A stretch of DNA of 64,000 bases from Adiantum capillus-veneris (taxonomy: Eukaryota > Streptophyta > Polypodiopsida > Polypodiales > Pteridaceae), in assembly GCA_014529385.2 (NCBI GenBank), contig CM043962.1, positions 36,753,598 through 36,817,597 of the forward strand, given 5' to 3'. Below the pieces are notes generated by a model that saw only the letters and a program-made list of their open reading frames with translations, made no database searches and was not told the origin of the DNA. Numbering within the stretch: the stretch's first letter is position 1; every line of letters starts with the position of its first letter. Shown here one piece after another: positions 53,961-63,819 of this stretch. Position numbers and translations under genes: made by a program.

Positions 53961-54597
53961 TTGGCAGATTGAAAGGACAACAGGACGAGGCGATACTTGT
54001 TCCAAAACAGATTTTAGATAGAAAAATTATGGATCAACTAGCATTATTTTTACTTTATGAATTTATGAATAAGACTTTTTGAAAGATGAATTTAGATTAT
54101 GAATAAAAGTAATGTTTTATGAAAGAATCTGTTAATTCTGGAGAAAGAGCAGAATTAAGAATGAGAAGATGATTTTGGAGCAGTGACAGCTTCCGAATGA
54201 ACCTGATAACGAATCATGAATCATGATTGATTCAATGGAATGAATGATTGGACGACTCTGTTTAGTATGAACTTTGTGATGGATTGGGATCCCCGGAAAT
54301 GATTCTCGCACACGATAGTGCTTGAGGCGAATGATTCTCGCACACGACAGTGCTTGAGGCGAATGACGACTTGCACACGACAGTGCTTGAGTCGAAAATC
54401 TCTATAGACATGATCGCAATATAGGATTAGTTAACTTGACATCAGTGAGGTCCGGAATGAATCTAGATGTGGTTGCTAAATACGTTGTTGGCAGTCATGG
54501 TTTGAGATTTAGAATGATTTTTTTCCTGTGATTTGTCATGTGATGTTTTGTGATGTCCTCTGATGTGACTGTCGATTTGTACAAGCGGGTCCCATAA
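53961..54597 (+). other. 3' spacer of gypsy element C
   Basis: Non-coding. It contains three units of a 33-bp repeat (CGCACACGA.AGTGCTTGAG) at 54305-54398 and GATGTTTTGTGATGTCC-type repeats at 54540-54560 that match the chromovirus spacer near 25080 in reverse. Pol has been deleted between the zinc knuckle and this spacer. Confidence 0.65.
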
Positions 54598-54768
54598 GTT
54601 AGTTGGAACTCTTCTTTAAAAATAGGCCTCTCGGCAAGACTTTGCAAGTGGTGAAACTTCTTCTGTTGCTTCTGCTTCTTCTATTGCTTCTAGGTCTTAG
54701 GCCCCTCGATCGAGATGTGCAAGTTGGCTCCGTTCTTAAGTGGCTTGACATGTAAGCTGTTTGTGACA
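54598..54768 (-). mobile_element. Inverted gypsy LTR fragment
   Basis: The complement starts TGTCACAAACAGC and has GAACGGAGCCAA and CGATCGAGGGGCCTAAG, matching the first 140 bases of the element B LTR. It meets element C tail to tail, so the 47.8-54.8 kb block is a rearranged composite rather than one simple insertion. Confidence 0.75.
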
Positions 54769-55740
54769 TGTTGCGCCATGGGGCAGTCTCACAAACAGTG
54801 ACATTGACTCTCCAAAGGGTGGCCACAGGTTGCACATGGTGCTGAGAAGCCGCCGTGTACCGACGAACGCCCAATTGTAGTAGCACTGTAGCTCTATCCG
54901 CAACCAACCATTGAAACATGGTAACTCTCCTTGGTTGCCTAGTGTCCCACAACCGCTCCAAAATCCCGACAAGAACTCGGCTTTGAGACCCTAGGCAAAC
55001 CTCGCTTTGTGCTGCTAGTATGTGTTGCTCCAAATGAGCCGTGTACTGAAAGACAGGAGTCCCTGGGTGATCGGCTGAAGAGAAAGGATCTCGTAGAACC
55101 ACTCTCCTAGGTCCCACTGCACTTAACCAGAGGGTCTCTTCAAGCCCAAAGCCGCGAGTGTCCTAACTCAAGATCTACTGGGTCGGGATCTATGACACAA
55201 GTCCCCCACAGATGCGTACAACTCGGATCCTCTGAAAACAGCACTCTGCAACCTGTGGTGCCTCTACTGAGACTCTGTGAAGATGACCCTCTCACTGAAC
55301 CTTGAAAAACATGCAGGGTACTGACTTTGAGCAAGCCTTAGTTGCAACGAGGAACTCCAAAGGCGTGAAAGCCCCCATCCATCGGGGAGCTGCTCCCTCA
55401 AGAGGGATATTCCACTCAGTAGGTACAGCCTCTGTAATATCCTGACACATGCTCTGCACCCCCTTCATGCCTTGAAGGTGGATGCTCTGAATCTCCTCGG
55501 CAAGGCCTGAAAACTGTAGCCAGTCGTCGAGTGTGTAGGCTGGACCCTCTGCCATGGGACCCCAAGAAACGTGAGGCATACTACCAACCAAGTGGCATCG
55601 CTGTGTGCTAACCATGGGGTTTCAAATTTTTCCAAACAAGAGGCTGCCAAAGTGCCACCAGCTTTTGAGCTCTGTATCCAATAAAGTCCTCTCAGGGATG
55701 CGCAACATCGCACTCCCACTCCTCGGTCTGTCTTTCGCAC
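54769..55740 (-). pseudogene. LINE zf-RVT region
   Basis: Frames contain TPWLAHSDATW, PHVSWGPMAEGPAYTLDDWL, then LERLWDTRQPRRVTMFQWLV, which parallels LERLWDSRQPRQVTLFQWLV-type sequence of the second LINE, and a decayed zinc motif. It corresponds to the reverse-transcriptase zinc-binding domain. Several frameshifts are present. Confidence 0.8.
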
Positions 55741-55765
55741 TAAGAATCATTGGAAACCCTCAAGG

Positions 55766-57830
55766 TCATACATAAGCGTGCTCCCAAGTTTCCAACTCAA
55801 CTCCATGCACAGTAGCATGACTGCCTCCTATCCTATCTGAGGGGTCCTCCAACATGTTGACGTCCCCCCCAACACACCACTGCTCTGCATGAGGCAAAGA
55901 CTCCACAATATGTGACCAAAAGTAAGCTTGTGCACTTGCCTGGTTGGGCGCGTAAATGTTCAGGAAGCCCATGATGCTACCATGAACCTGCATAGTAATC
56001 CATTGGCCTCTGCCTGGCACAATAATACCTCTACCCACAATGGTTTGCTTCCATGAGTCCGCAAGTGAAACCGGCCCGTAGGGCGGTAGGCGTTGGCTTT
56101 CACCCGAAATTCTTTACTTTATACACACACACAGAGCACTTTGCAAAGAGAACCTGCGACGGGAGTTAACACTTGAATACACACACGGCTCGGAAGCTAG
56201 AATGCTCCGAGCAGACGCCGACAACCTCTAGGCCCCAAAATTGGCGCCCCTTTCGGTATTTCTTTATTCTTTAGGAGGGTAAATTACAAGGTAAGGTCCT
56301 GGGAATCCTTCACGTGTATCCACCTAGATACCATTTGATTTGGCCAAATTTCGGCAGCATAACAGCCCCAAAACTTGCGCGAAACCAATTCCCCTGCTGG
56401 AACTCGCTTGCACTGTCGTATACCCTCTGATTCCTGTCCAAAAACAGTAAATTCAGCACGCTGTATTTACTGGTTTTTGCCCTGTTTTCAGCCCCAAACA
56501 GTCTCCTAACTGTCCTCTGCCAATGGGGCACGATTCCCAATGGTCCTGGCGTCCGTATGGCTGAAAAACAGTGAAATTACAGCGCATACACAGCGCTGAT
56601 TTTGCACCTGTACGGTGAGGTTATGACCCTCACCAGTGCCTGCTTTGGAGCAGCAGTTAGCTACCCCTGTTCCTGCTCAAGGAGGCTCTTGCCTCAGCAC
56701 AAAAGCATGAACCCACACAACTGTACATCAGTCAAATGAGTAGCCCTCTTGTGGGGCATCACATAACTGCACGTAGGGGAGAGAGAGAGCAGTGTGTAGT
56801 GTGCAGGGCATCACTCCTAGCACCACACTGTACATGAGAGGGAAAGGAAGCACTCCATAGCTCTTAACCTGTGACAGGTTGCAAATGAGGCCTCTCCCAG
56901 CATAAAAATCAGCGCCCATTTTTCTGCAAGAGGCAAGTGCATGAAAAGTTGACACTTGGCGCATTTACAAGCATTTTCCCGTTTCGGGCTTGCCGCTTAA
57001 AAATATCCTGACCGGTTGCCCAGTTGACTTCGCGGCAGAGTTGTAAAATGTTCCCCTAGTCATACCGGAGGTAATGACGCGAACACATTTCACGGCCCAA
57101 AATAGCAGTTCCCTAAATTTTAGGAGATGCTTCCGTTGGGCTCCCACTGGTCTTCTGACCATCTATCCTCATTGGGACCGCATCCAAAATTGCAATGTGG
57201 CCCAACTGTCGGATACTTTTTGTTGGTAGTCCCACCTTGACTTTACGCCTTAATTGAGTTGACTTCCTAGTATCCACCAACTTGCTAAGTGCGACGGGGG
57301 GACCTATATGATCTTGCTCTGAGCCTAGACATCCTCTTACCATACGAATTCCAGTGCCGACCACTTCCCGTCTGCGGGTGAATCTACCGTTCACATTGGC
57401 CATACAATGTCCGACCGTTTGCTACTTCAAAAAGAGGGTCTCAAAACAAATAAAATAAACCCCATTGGAAAGAAACCAACAACCAAGGTTAGCAGTTGCC
57501 ACATCTCTGTGACATGGTTAATAACTGCCATGTCCTCGTGACAGCAAGAGTCATACATACACCTCCTTGGATGCCCCTAGGCCCAAAAGCAGTTGACCAA
57601 AAAGTCTCATAGCGGCCACACAAAATCTGATCCCATTGTCGAATGCGGCTCTTACAAAGACGGTGCTCTTGAAGCATAAGAATATCAATCACACCTCCCA
57701 CAAGGCATCTCTGAAGCTCCTGGCGCAAGCAACCCCTCGGACGCTGAAACTGGGGCCCATCTAAACCTTGCACATTCCATGAGACGATCCTCATGGGACC
57801 AATGAGAAAAGACCGATGCTGCAGTAGCAA
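55766..57830 (-). pseudogene. LINE endonuclease domain, split by a solo LTR
   Basis: The N-terminal part (57830-57549) reads MRIVSWNVQGLDGPQFQRPR, DILMLQEHRLCKSRI and RGIQGGVCMTLA, with the catalytic Asn and Glu of the exonuclease-endonuclease-phosphatase fold. After the solo LTR the frame continues (56060-55766) VGRGIIVPGRGQWITM, GFLNIYAPN and WCVGGDVNMLEDPSDRIGG. In this family the second motif is usually GGDFN. The reverse transcriptase that should follow is missing. Confidence 0.88.
56066..57543 (-). mobile_element. Solo LTR, 1,478 bp, target duplication GCAAG
   Basis: Inverted sister of 15432-16910: in minus orientation it starts TGTCACGAGGACATGGCAG and ends GGGCCGGTTTCA. GCAAG lies on both sides (56061-56065, 57544-57548), and its removal restores the endonuclease frame of the LINE. 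The two copies differ by scattered substitutions only. Confidence 0.92.
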
Positions 57831-58234
57831 TCAACCTCGCTATCTTTGAGGCTGGCTTGGATGGGGAGTAATCCGCATTCGAGCGACCTCGTGTCTGAAG
57901 TGACTGTCCCACCCAGGCCCAAGCAGACCGTAGAGCTACATCCTCTATCCAAGGATCCTCATGTACATATCATAGCAAGGGGGGCTTTGATTGTCGGCAA
58001 GAAAGTGAACCACAATGTGCCTACATTCTCCTGCTGCATCGGGTGGCGTCACACTGAACTTGACTAGAGGTCAAAGTTTCTGAATCAAATCTGTCCGTTG
58101 TATCAAAAACCTTGGTGCCTCGGGCGGCTAGAAAGAGGACGTGAACTCAAAAACAAGCTCCCTCAAGGTAGGGAGATGAGTCTTTGAGGCATCGGGTGAA
58201 GCTGTAGTCAAAGAAATCCCACTGTCGACCGATG

Positions 58235-58714
58235 TCAAAATTGGTCAGCCCACGGGGTACTGAGGCTAAAGGAGAGATGTGCACCAGAAGTGGCGTCGTC
58301 AAGGAGGTTTGTCCCTCCCTTGCTATTCGGCTCGTAGTGAAAGCGCTCCCCTGTGTCGGAGGAGGAGTGTGGGATGGGTCGGGTGGTGAAGCTTAGGGTC
58401 CAGCGGGGGAGCCGAAGGTTGGGGGGTTGGGGGGAGGTCTCAAACTGGATCTGGTAGTATCCTCGCTCGAGAAGCTGTATGTCGATGATCTTTCCCACCT
58501 CTGTTAGGAGACGGGCTTGAAGGAGGTCATGCACCTCGCCTCTGCTGGGACGGCTGCCAATAACCTTGTAGATGATAGAGGTGGGCTGAAGGCGCTCCAC
58601 CTCTGCTGCAAGGCTCGCTTGCTCTGTTGGTGACAAAGCAAGTCGGATGGTGGGCTCGGCGGGGTGTGAGGGGACTTCATCTGAGTCCCTCTGTGGCAAA
58701 GTACAAGCCTCCAT
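58235..58714 (-). CDS. LINE ORF1 (DUF4283-like)
   Basis: The 160-residue frame starts MEACTLPQRDSDEVPSHPAE. It contains IYKVIGSRPSRGEVHDLLQA, LLTEVGKIIDIQLLERGYYQ and LPRWTLSF, the pattern of the DUF4283 RNA-binding domain in plant LINE ORF1 proteins, which coat the element RNA. The C-terminal zinc knuckle was not found, and the frame ends 16 residues after a decayed stretch, so it is probably truncated. Confidence 0.7.
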   Translation of the reverse strand: MEACTLPQRDSDEVPSHPAEPTIRLALSPTEQASLAAEVERLQPTSIIYKVIGSRPSRGEVHDLLQARLLTEVGKIIDIQLLERGYYQIQFETSPQPPNLRLPRWTLSFTTRPIPHSSSDTGERFHYEPNSKGGTNLLDDATSGAHLSFSLSTPWADQF

Positions 58715-59084
58715 CTCTGTGTGCCACTGCTGGGAAGGTGAAAGGGCGAGCTCCTGTTGAAGCGTCGGCCGATAGAAAGGCTTTTGAGCCGGACCTTGTG
58801 GGAACAGGAGAGAGGGTTACGAGTGCAAATGCGGGCTGAGGGGGGCGTGGGTGTGGGCTGCGCTCGGAACAGAGCGCGAGATGCGAGTGCAGATGGGGGC
58901 CTGGGGGGGATGGGCTGCGCACTGAACAGAGTGGCAGGGCAGAAGGCGGGAGTGCAGGGGAAGGGATGGGCTGGCGGCGAGGGCGCGCAGGCAGGGGGGA
59001 GGGCTGGGGGGGGGGGGGGAGGGGGGATGGCGATGGCGATGGCGATGGCGATGTGAAGTTGCAGGAGCAGCGAGCCGTCAGTCC
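58715..59084 (-). other. G-rich 5' region of the LINE
   Basis: Very GC-rich on the plus strand, with repeated GAACAGAG and GCGCGAG blocks, a poly-G run at 59006-59019 and a GATGGC hexamer array at 59025-59053. It ends at the target duplication, so it marks the 5' end of a full-length insertion. Confidence 0.65.
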
Positions 59085-59125
59085 ATGGCTCTTGGATCTT
59101 TATTATTCATGGCTCTTGGATCTTT
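59085..59125. repeat. Right target duplication of the LINE, itself duplicated
   Basis: ATGGCTCTTGGATCTTT at 59085-59101 and again at 59109-59125, spaced 24 bases. Confidence 0.88.
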
Positions 59126-59370
59126 GTTATTTAATTTTAAAATATTCGTCTCAGAAGGTGGAATGAGTTTTGTTACCTTTTTTTGTACTTCCAAGATATC
59201 AATGAATGGTGCACCAAGGAACTGATCAATGCTGCACTGCTAAATAATTAACCTGTTCTTTTGTCTGTTTCTAGTCAGGAAATCTGTTCATACTATTCGA
59301 AGGTTCCTCTCTCTCATGAACTTCACACATGCTATGCTAACATTCCTATTCCTTCTGAATTTCAAATAGT

Positions 59371-59417
59371 GAGTTGTATCAGTCAGCAGCAGTTGCATTC
59401 TGCCTTTTAGTAGCTCG
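59371..59417 (+). pseudogene. Decayed duplicate of KEA exon 14
   Basis: The bases encode ELYQSAAVAFCLLVAR, clearly the same exon as 59592-59645. Flanking intron sequence is also duplicated: CATACTAT, ATGCTAACATT and TTCTGAATTT blocks recur in the same order about 220 bases apart. The acceptor is changed to AAATAG with the wrong phase and the donor is GTACCA, so inclusion would shift the frame. It reads as an old tandem duplication no longer used. Confidence 0.7.
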
Positions 59418-59591
59418 GGTACCAATGAATGTTTTAGTATGAACTGATTGAAGTCGCACTTTCAAACAATCTGTTTTTACTTCTGTCTGTTTATATTCGG
59501 TCAGTCGTTTCATACTATCGGAGATTCCTATTTTTCATAAGTTTTCAGACATACATACTATGCTAACATTTGTTTTCTCATGAATTTTCAG

Positions 59592-59645
59592 ACTAATGAA
59601 TTGTATCAATTAGCAGCAGTAGCATTCTGCCTTGTAGTAGCTTGG
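59592..59645 (+). CDS. KEA antiporter exon 14
   Basis: Encodes residues 402-419, TNELYQLAAVAFCLVVAW, identical in pattern to TNELYQLAAVAFCLL.AW of other plants. Acceptor TTTTCAG, donor GTAAGG. A decayed copy of this exon lies about 220 bases upstream. Confidence 0.92.
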
Positions 59646-59731
59646 GTAAGGGGTTGAATTATTGGCAGCTGGTAAAACTAGGTCATCATGCTGTATGTCT
59701 ATGGATACATAACCCAAGCATAGTTTCACAG

Positions 59732-59827
59732 TGCAGTGACAAGTTAGGTTTAAGCCTTGAGCTTGGATCATTTGTGGCGGGTGTGATGATTTCTACTACA
59801 GATTTTGCAGAGCACACGCTTCAACAA
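59732..59827 (+). CDS. KEA antiporter exon 15
   Basis: Encodes residues 420-451: CSDKLGLSLELGSFVAGVMI, then STTDFAEHTLQQ, matching the conserved SLELGSF.AGVMISTTD segment. Acceptor TTCACAG, donor GTGAGT. The next expected segment (VEPIRNFF...) is not found intact downstream in the window. Confidence 0.92.
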
Positions 59828-59974
59828 GTGAGTTCTTGTGTCAATGCTATGCAACATTTTAATTGATTAAAACATTGATTTTCTGAGATGGTGATCTACA
59901 TGAGCACGCTCTAGTTGCTCCCCCTCCTAAGACTGTACAACCTTGTAGGTCTATAAACTTACAAGGATTGTTTT

Positions 59975-60245
59975 GTGGCATTAAGAAACTTTTTCATCGG
60001 CACAGGGCTTACAGTTTTCTTGTGGGCGTGGGGGTTTCTTCGATGACTTTACTTGGCTAGCTTTTGCTCAGACCTGTTGCTACTTGGGATTTCAGGTGGG
60101 CATTGACAGTTTGCACAGCAGCAGGCTGTGCCAGTTTTGCAGTCCATCAGGAGAAAGCTCTGTCATTAGTCTTCTATGCACTTATCTCTTGCTGGTGGAG
60201 CTTTTGGTTGTTAACCAGGTGCTTCTTGTGACAGTCTGGTATGAC
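59975..60245 (+). pseudogene. Possible decayed copy of the next KEA exons
   Basis: GCATTAAGAAACTTTTTC followed by a frame ending IGTGLTVFLW resembles the family segment PIRNFF...IGMLIH.HFLW with about seven residues missing. Further on, 60185-60240 reads LLLVELLVVNQVLLVTVW, similar in position and type to the next helix. Splice signals and frame are poor. It may be a degraded duplicate whose intact counterpart is beyond 64000, or chance similarity. Confidence 0.3.
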
Positions 60246-60337
60246 TACTACTTGCTGAACTGCTTCCTGGAAGAGTACAGGATATGTAGATTCGGTTGGG
60301 GATTTTTGTTCTCCTCTGTCAAGTGGTATGGCGCCTT

Positions 60338-61690
60338 GTTTTTTTTTTTCCCGAGAAAAAGATCCTTCTATTAGTTAATGAAACTGCCCATAGGGCTACA
60401 ACCACCTCTACAAGAGAGGGCTACAACAATCATGATGGGGAGACTCTCCCAATGAAAAACCAGCATATGTACAATGAGGCTAAATCAAGAGATGGGAGGA
60501 GGGAAAAGCCACACAGGTGGACGGTAGTGCCATCTGAGCACACCCTGGACCATGGTGAAAAAAGGCCCAGGACGCCAAAGTCGAAGGAATGCCTCTCTGC
60601 ACTCCCGCATGCGGTCGGAGCTGCCTTGGAGTCTCTGGAACTGTCCTTTGAGAGTATGGAGCTCTAGCCAAAGCTCCGAACAGTCTTTGCTGGTGGTACA
60701 GGGCGAGCCTCAGAGATGCAGAAGCAGCGGGCCCGCCAGATGAACCAGTGTCAGGCCGCTGATGAGCTCCCAACACTCCTCTCTCTCGCTGCACCACTCT
60801 TGTGGAGTAAGCTCTATAGCAGGCTGGAGTGTAGGTCGACCCCTCTGCATCACTATGATCCTGCTCGTGGAGGATAGCTCAAACTGAAGTGCCGGGCCCA
60901 TGAGAGTAGACCAAGCAGCTGCCCCCCAAGTGTACTACCGAGCTGTGGAAAGAGCTGGCATCAGCCGAAGAACACGAAGCCACACCTGCTGTGCCAAAGG
61001 ACAGTCCCAAAGACAGTGACGCTGATTCTCCACTAGATGGTCACAAGCTGCACATGCGGCCGAGAGACCACTATGTACAAGCCAACTCCCAATTGCTGTA
61101 GCTCGGTGTGCAACCAGCCACTGGAACAAAGTGACTTGCCTCGGCTGTCTGGAGTCCCACAACCTCTCCCAAAAAGCTGCCATGGGACCCCAGGAAACAT
61201 GAGGCCGACTATCAACCAAGTGGCACTCTCTGAGTGCTAACCATGGGGTTCCAAACAAGGGGATGTCTCAGGCGGTCCTCCGTGCAAGTAGGCTAACGTT
61301 GCTCAAGGCCTCTCCGCAGTTGCTCCCAAGATCGGAGCAGACTCACAGCAAAGCGGTCCTCCAGTCTCTTGCTCAAGCCAACTCTGTGCATCTCTGTGAA
61401 AACCCATCTAGTCGAGGGTCGCCAGGGGCCTCCAGCCTGAGGCACCCTAGCACTAAGCCGCTGAAGCAAGAACTCCTTCCAGGGCTGCTCTCCTGAAAGA
61501 AGTCCTCTGACGATAAACTTCCCAAGAAGGGTTGTGCTGTGCTGTGCTGGGTCTATGATCCCAAATCCTCCCTGAGAACAAGGAAGAGTGATGACCTGCC
61601 ATGTCACTTTGGCCCGGGCTATTTGAGTGTCACGCCCTGACCAAAGGAAGTTCTTGATCAGTCTCTCTACCTGGCTGATACAAGAACTCG
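60338..61690 (-). mobile_element. 5'-truncated LINE copy
   Basis: Poly-T at 60338-60350 marks the tail. The zf-RVT domain is in frame 61258-60935: LWDSRQPRQVTLFQWLVAHR, then CAACDHLVENQRHCLWDCPL. Upstream, 61607-61293 reads VITLPCSQGGFGIIDPAQHS and WKEFLLQRL, the segment between reverse transcriptase and zf-RVT. It stops near 61690 in LIKNFLWSGRDTQIARA-like sequence, a usual 5' truncation. Confidence 0.85.
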
Positions 61691-61929
61691 AAAAGATCCA
61701 ACAAGCTGATTTCTAGGATTAAGTCTTTGAGATGTCTTATGCTTTTTAGTTTAAAGTTGAGTACTTGTTTCAAGTTTTAGCCAAGTAAGCTACTTGAACT
61801 TATTTTGCGTATGCCTTTTCTAATTGAAAAAAAGTAAATAATGGTTTGTTTTATCTACTTTTGTTTAATAAGTCTCAATGGGAGAAGTATTTTCATTCGT
61901 GGGACTTTGCATACAAGTGACGCCCGAGT
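61691..61929. other. Unrecognised spacer
   Basis: AT-rich stretch between the truncated LINE and a gypsy LTR fragment, with no recognised feature. Confidence 0.5.
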
Positions 61930-62125
61930 TTTAACGAGTTGAAGCAATATAAAGAAACCCTGAAAGGGGCACGAGTGTTTGGGGCCAGTGCTCTCTTGGG
62001 GTGGAACTCCGCCACTCCGTGTGTTGTGTGCCGTGCATCTCCTTTGGTTCTATTGTTTTGAAGGGCTTAAAGTACGTTCCGTATATTGATTTCCGTTGGC
62101 ACGTGGTGCCCTCCTGTTTACAGGG
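61930..62125 (+). mobile_element. Gypsy LTR fragment (R-U5)
   Basis: GCAATATAAAGAAACCCTGAAAGGGGC and GGGGTGGAACTCCGCCACTCC, then GGCACGTGGTGCCC, matching the second half of the element B LTR (13930-14090). The first half is absent. Confidence 0.75.
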
Positions 62126-62589
62126 ACCTAAGAATTACATGGTTTGCTATAATCCACTTAGGGTATCGTGCCTTGAAGGTGAACAAAAACGAAAAACGTG
62201 AAATGGCACCACCAATGGGGTCCCACATAAATGCATACACCACTGCTAGTCTCTAGTTTACAATGGTACTCTATGCCCCCATTGCATATCCCATGTGGCT
62301 CGCACTCCACAATCATTACAGTTTTTGTGGGGTTTTAGAAGGCAGTTAGGTTGTTTGCTAGAGCGACTAGGTAGATTTTTCATTGGCATCTCGACAGCAT
62401 CTCATGGTGGGACAATTATGATTTGGCCTTTGCTCTCTGATCATGCCTCGGTTTCTTTGCACTTGAGATCTGAGACTTCCTCTATGCCTAGTATAATTGG
62501 CATGTACACAGTAGAGGGCAGTACTAATTCAATTACCTATTAACTTTACACATAGCATTGAGAAGAAAAGAGAACAAAGATGCGTCCAG
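62126..62589. other. Unrecognised stretch
   Basis: One 82-codon frame (62295-62543) contains TMIWPLLSDHASVSLHLRSE, faintly like a LINE endonuclease end (SDHxP), but too short to be sure. Confidence 0.3.
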
Positions 62590-63819
62590 CGACTAGAATG
62601 TCACTGCGCACACGAAGACCGACACCCTGTAGGCCCCAAAGATTGGAGCCCCTTTCGGTACTTCTTTATTCAATTAAGAACAGACGATCCGAACACGTAA
62701 ATCAAAGTCTCACAAAGCTATCCAATCTTGGCGAGGGCCAAAATTGCAGGTTTTTTGACCCAATTTCGGTAGCATAACGACGCCAAAACGCTTGTAGGTC
62801 AAAAGTACCTGTCTAGGACGGATTCCCGCACAATTTAGAAGCTTTCTGGTGAGCTGTAATAGAATTTCAGCGTGCTATAATTCCCTGTTTTGTCACTACC
62901 CGGTCCCCAAAGCCCTTTGTAAGCATCCCAAGACCTTCCCGAGGCTCCCCTGGTGATTTCTTACACTTTAGGTGCAAAACCCTTAACCTACAGAAAAACA
63001 CAGCAGGCTGTAATTCTCTGTTTTGGATCGTTTTGAGCGGAGTGAACACGTCTATGCCTGTCCCAAGAGCTCTCACACGCAATGGGACAATCCCCCCTGT
63101 GATTTGGATAGTTTTCATGTGAGAAAACTCTCCAAATTCGCAATCTTTTGCGATGGAACTGTGCGTACCTATGGGGGATTAGCAGTTAGCTAATCCGGTG
63201 CCTGCTTAGAAGGCTCTTGCCTTGGCAAACACGCATAAAACCCCGAGAACTATACATGGTCAACTGAGAAGCGCAACTAGTGGGGCATTACCATATGTGC
63301 AAAGGGGAGAGAGAGATGCGTGAGAGTAAATCATCGCGCTACATGAGACAAGGGAGGAGGCAAGCTTTCTGTGAAAGCTGCAGAACTTGAAAATCCACCA
63401 TAAAAACTGAAAATCATCCTTCAGCCTCATATTTGGGCGTCCCCTCTTTGGATGAGCCTTCTGGAATGGTGTAGTGGCTTGCAAGTTAGGTTGCTCTCCT
63501 ACTGCCATGTGTCCAATTTGCCCCTTTGGTTTAATTTCCTAGTTCCACCAACTTATAAAGTTGTGACTTGTCGAGTGGGCCAAATTCCGTTTGGCGCACA
63601 CATGCTTCCATACTCTTCAGAATTTAGTGCTAATTGGCCCGACTAGTCCCAGACTGACTGACCTAGATTCTAGATGTGAGAAACCCATTCAGTCGCAACC
63701 GTTTCACATTGGCCATGCAATGTCCAATTGCATCTTTTCAAGGGTTTCGGGAAAAACAAATAAAAATACGTAGTACATATTTAAAGAAGGCAACAGGAAA
63801 AATAAACCTCTTGGTGACA
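62590..63819 (-). mobile_element. Diverged LTR related to the 1.48-kb solo LTRs
   Basis: Shares TAGGCCCCAAA, CCCCTTTCGGTA.TTCTTTATT and CACATTGGCCAT.CAATGTCC with 56066-57543 in the same order and orientation. Its right end reads TTGGTGACA, the complement of TGTCACCAA, followed by a pyrimidine-rich tract that would be a polypurine tract in minus orientation. The left end is uncertain and no target duplication is seen. Confidence 0.6.

Larger units (their letters stand above)
47490..59084 (-). mobile_element. LINE of 11.6 kb with nested insertions
   Basis: A minus-strand non-LTR retrotransposon whose poly-A tail (poly-T at 47490) and G-rich 5' end (59084) are bounded by a 17-bp target duplication. 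LINE parts: 3' end 47490-47825, zf-RVT region 54769-55740, endonuclease 55766-56060 and 57549-57830, ORF1 58235-58714. Interruptions: gypsy material 47826-54768 and a solo LTR 56066-57543. The reverse transcriptase core is missing, and about 300 bp near the gypsy insertion are lost compared with the second LINE at 60338. Confidence 0.85.
7541..59827 (+). other. KEA4/5/6-type K+/H+ antiporter gene (partial at 3' end)
   Basis: This entry is the gene span; the exons are listed separately. Spliced exons encode 451 residues matching the plant KEA4/5/6 clade of the CPA2 cation/proton antiporter family, which exchanges K+ for H+ in endomembranes (Golgi, trans-Golgi, endosome). Order: N-terminal signal or membrane segment, an acidic region with an ADMID.VLEKEF motif, then the Na_H_Exchanger membrane domain from about residue 188. 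Landmarks are GPGGLSFV, GLEFS, SSTAVVLKF and the pore Gln-Asp at 338-339 in LILQDC. Arabidopsis relatives are about 570-590 residues, so roughly 120-135 C-terminal residues are missing from what I can place. All 15 exons keep phase with no stop. Introns 1 (about 31 kb), 10 (4.9 kb) and 13 (12.8 kb) are swollen by nested transposons. The other introns are 77 to about 1,016 bp, and intron 12 (45699-46714) shows nothing recognisable. Confidence 0.88.

Noticed and set aside
58757-59166. Gly/Arg-rich frame with MAMAMAM repeat
   Set aside because: Arises from the GC-rich leader and GATGGC hexamers at the LINE 5' end.
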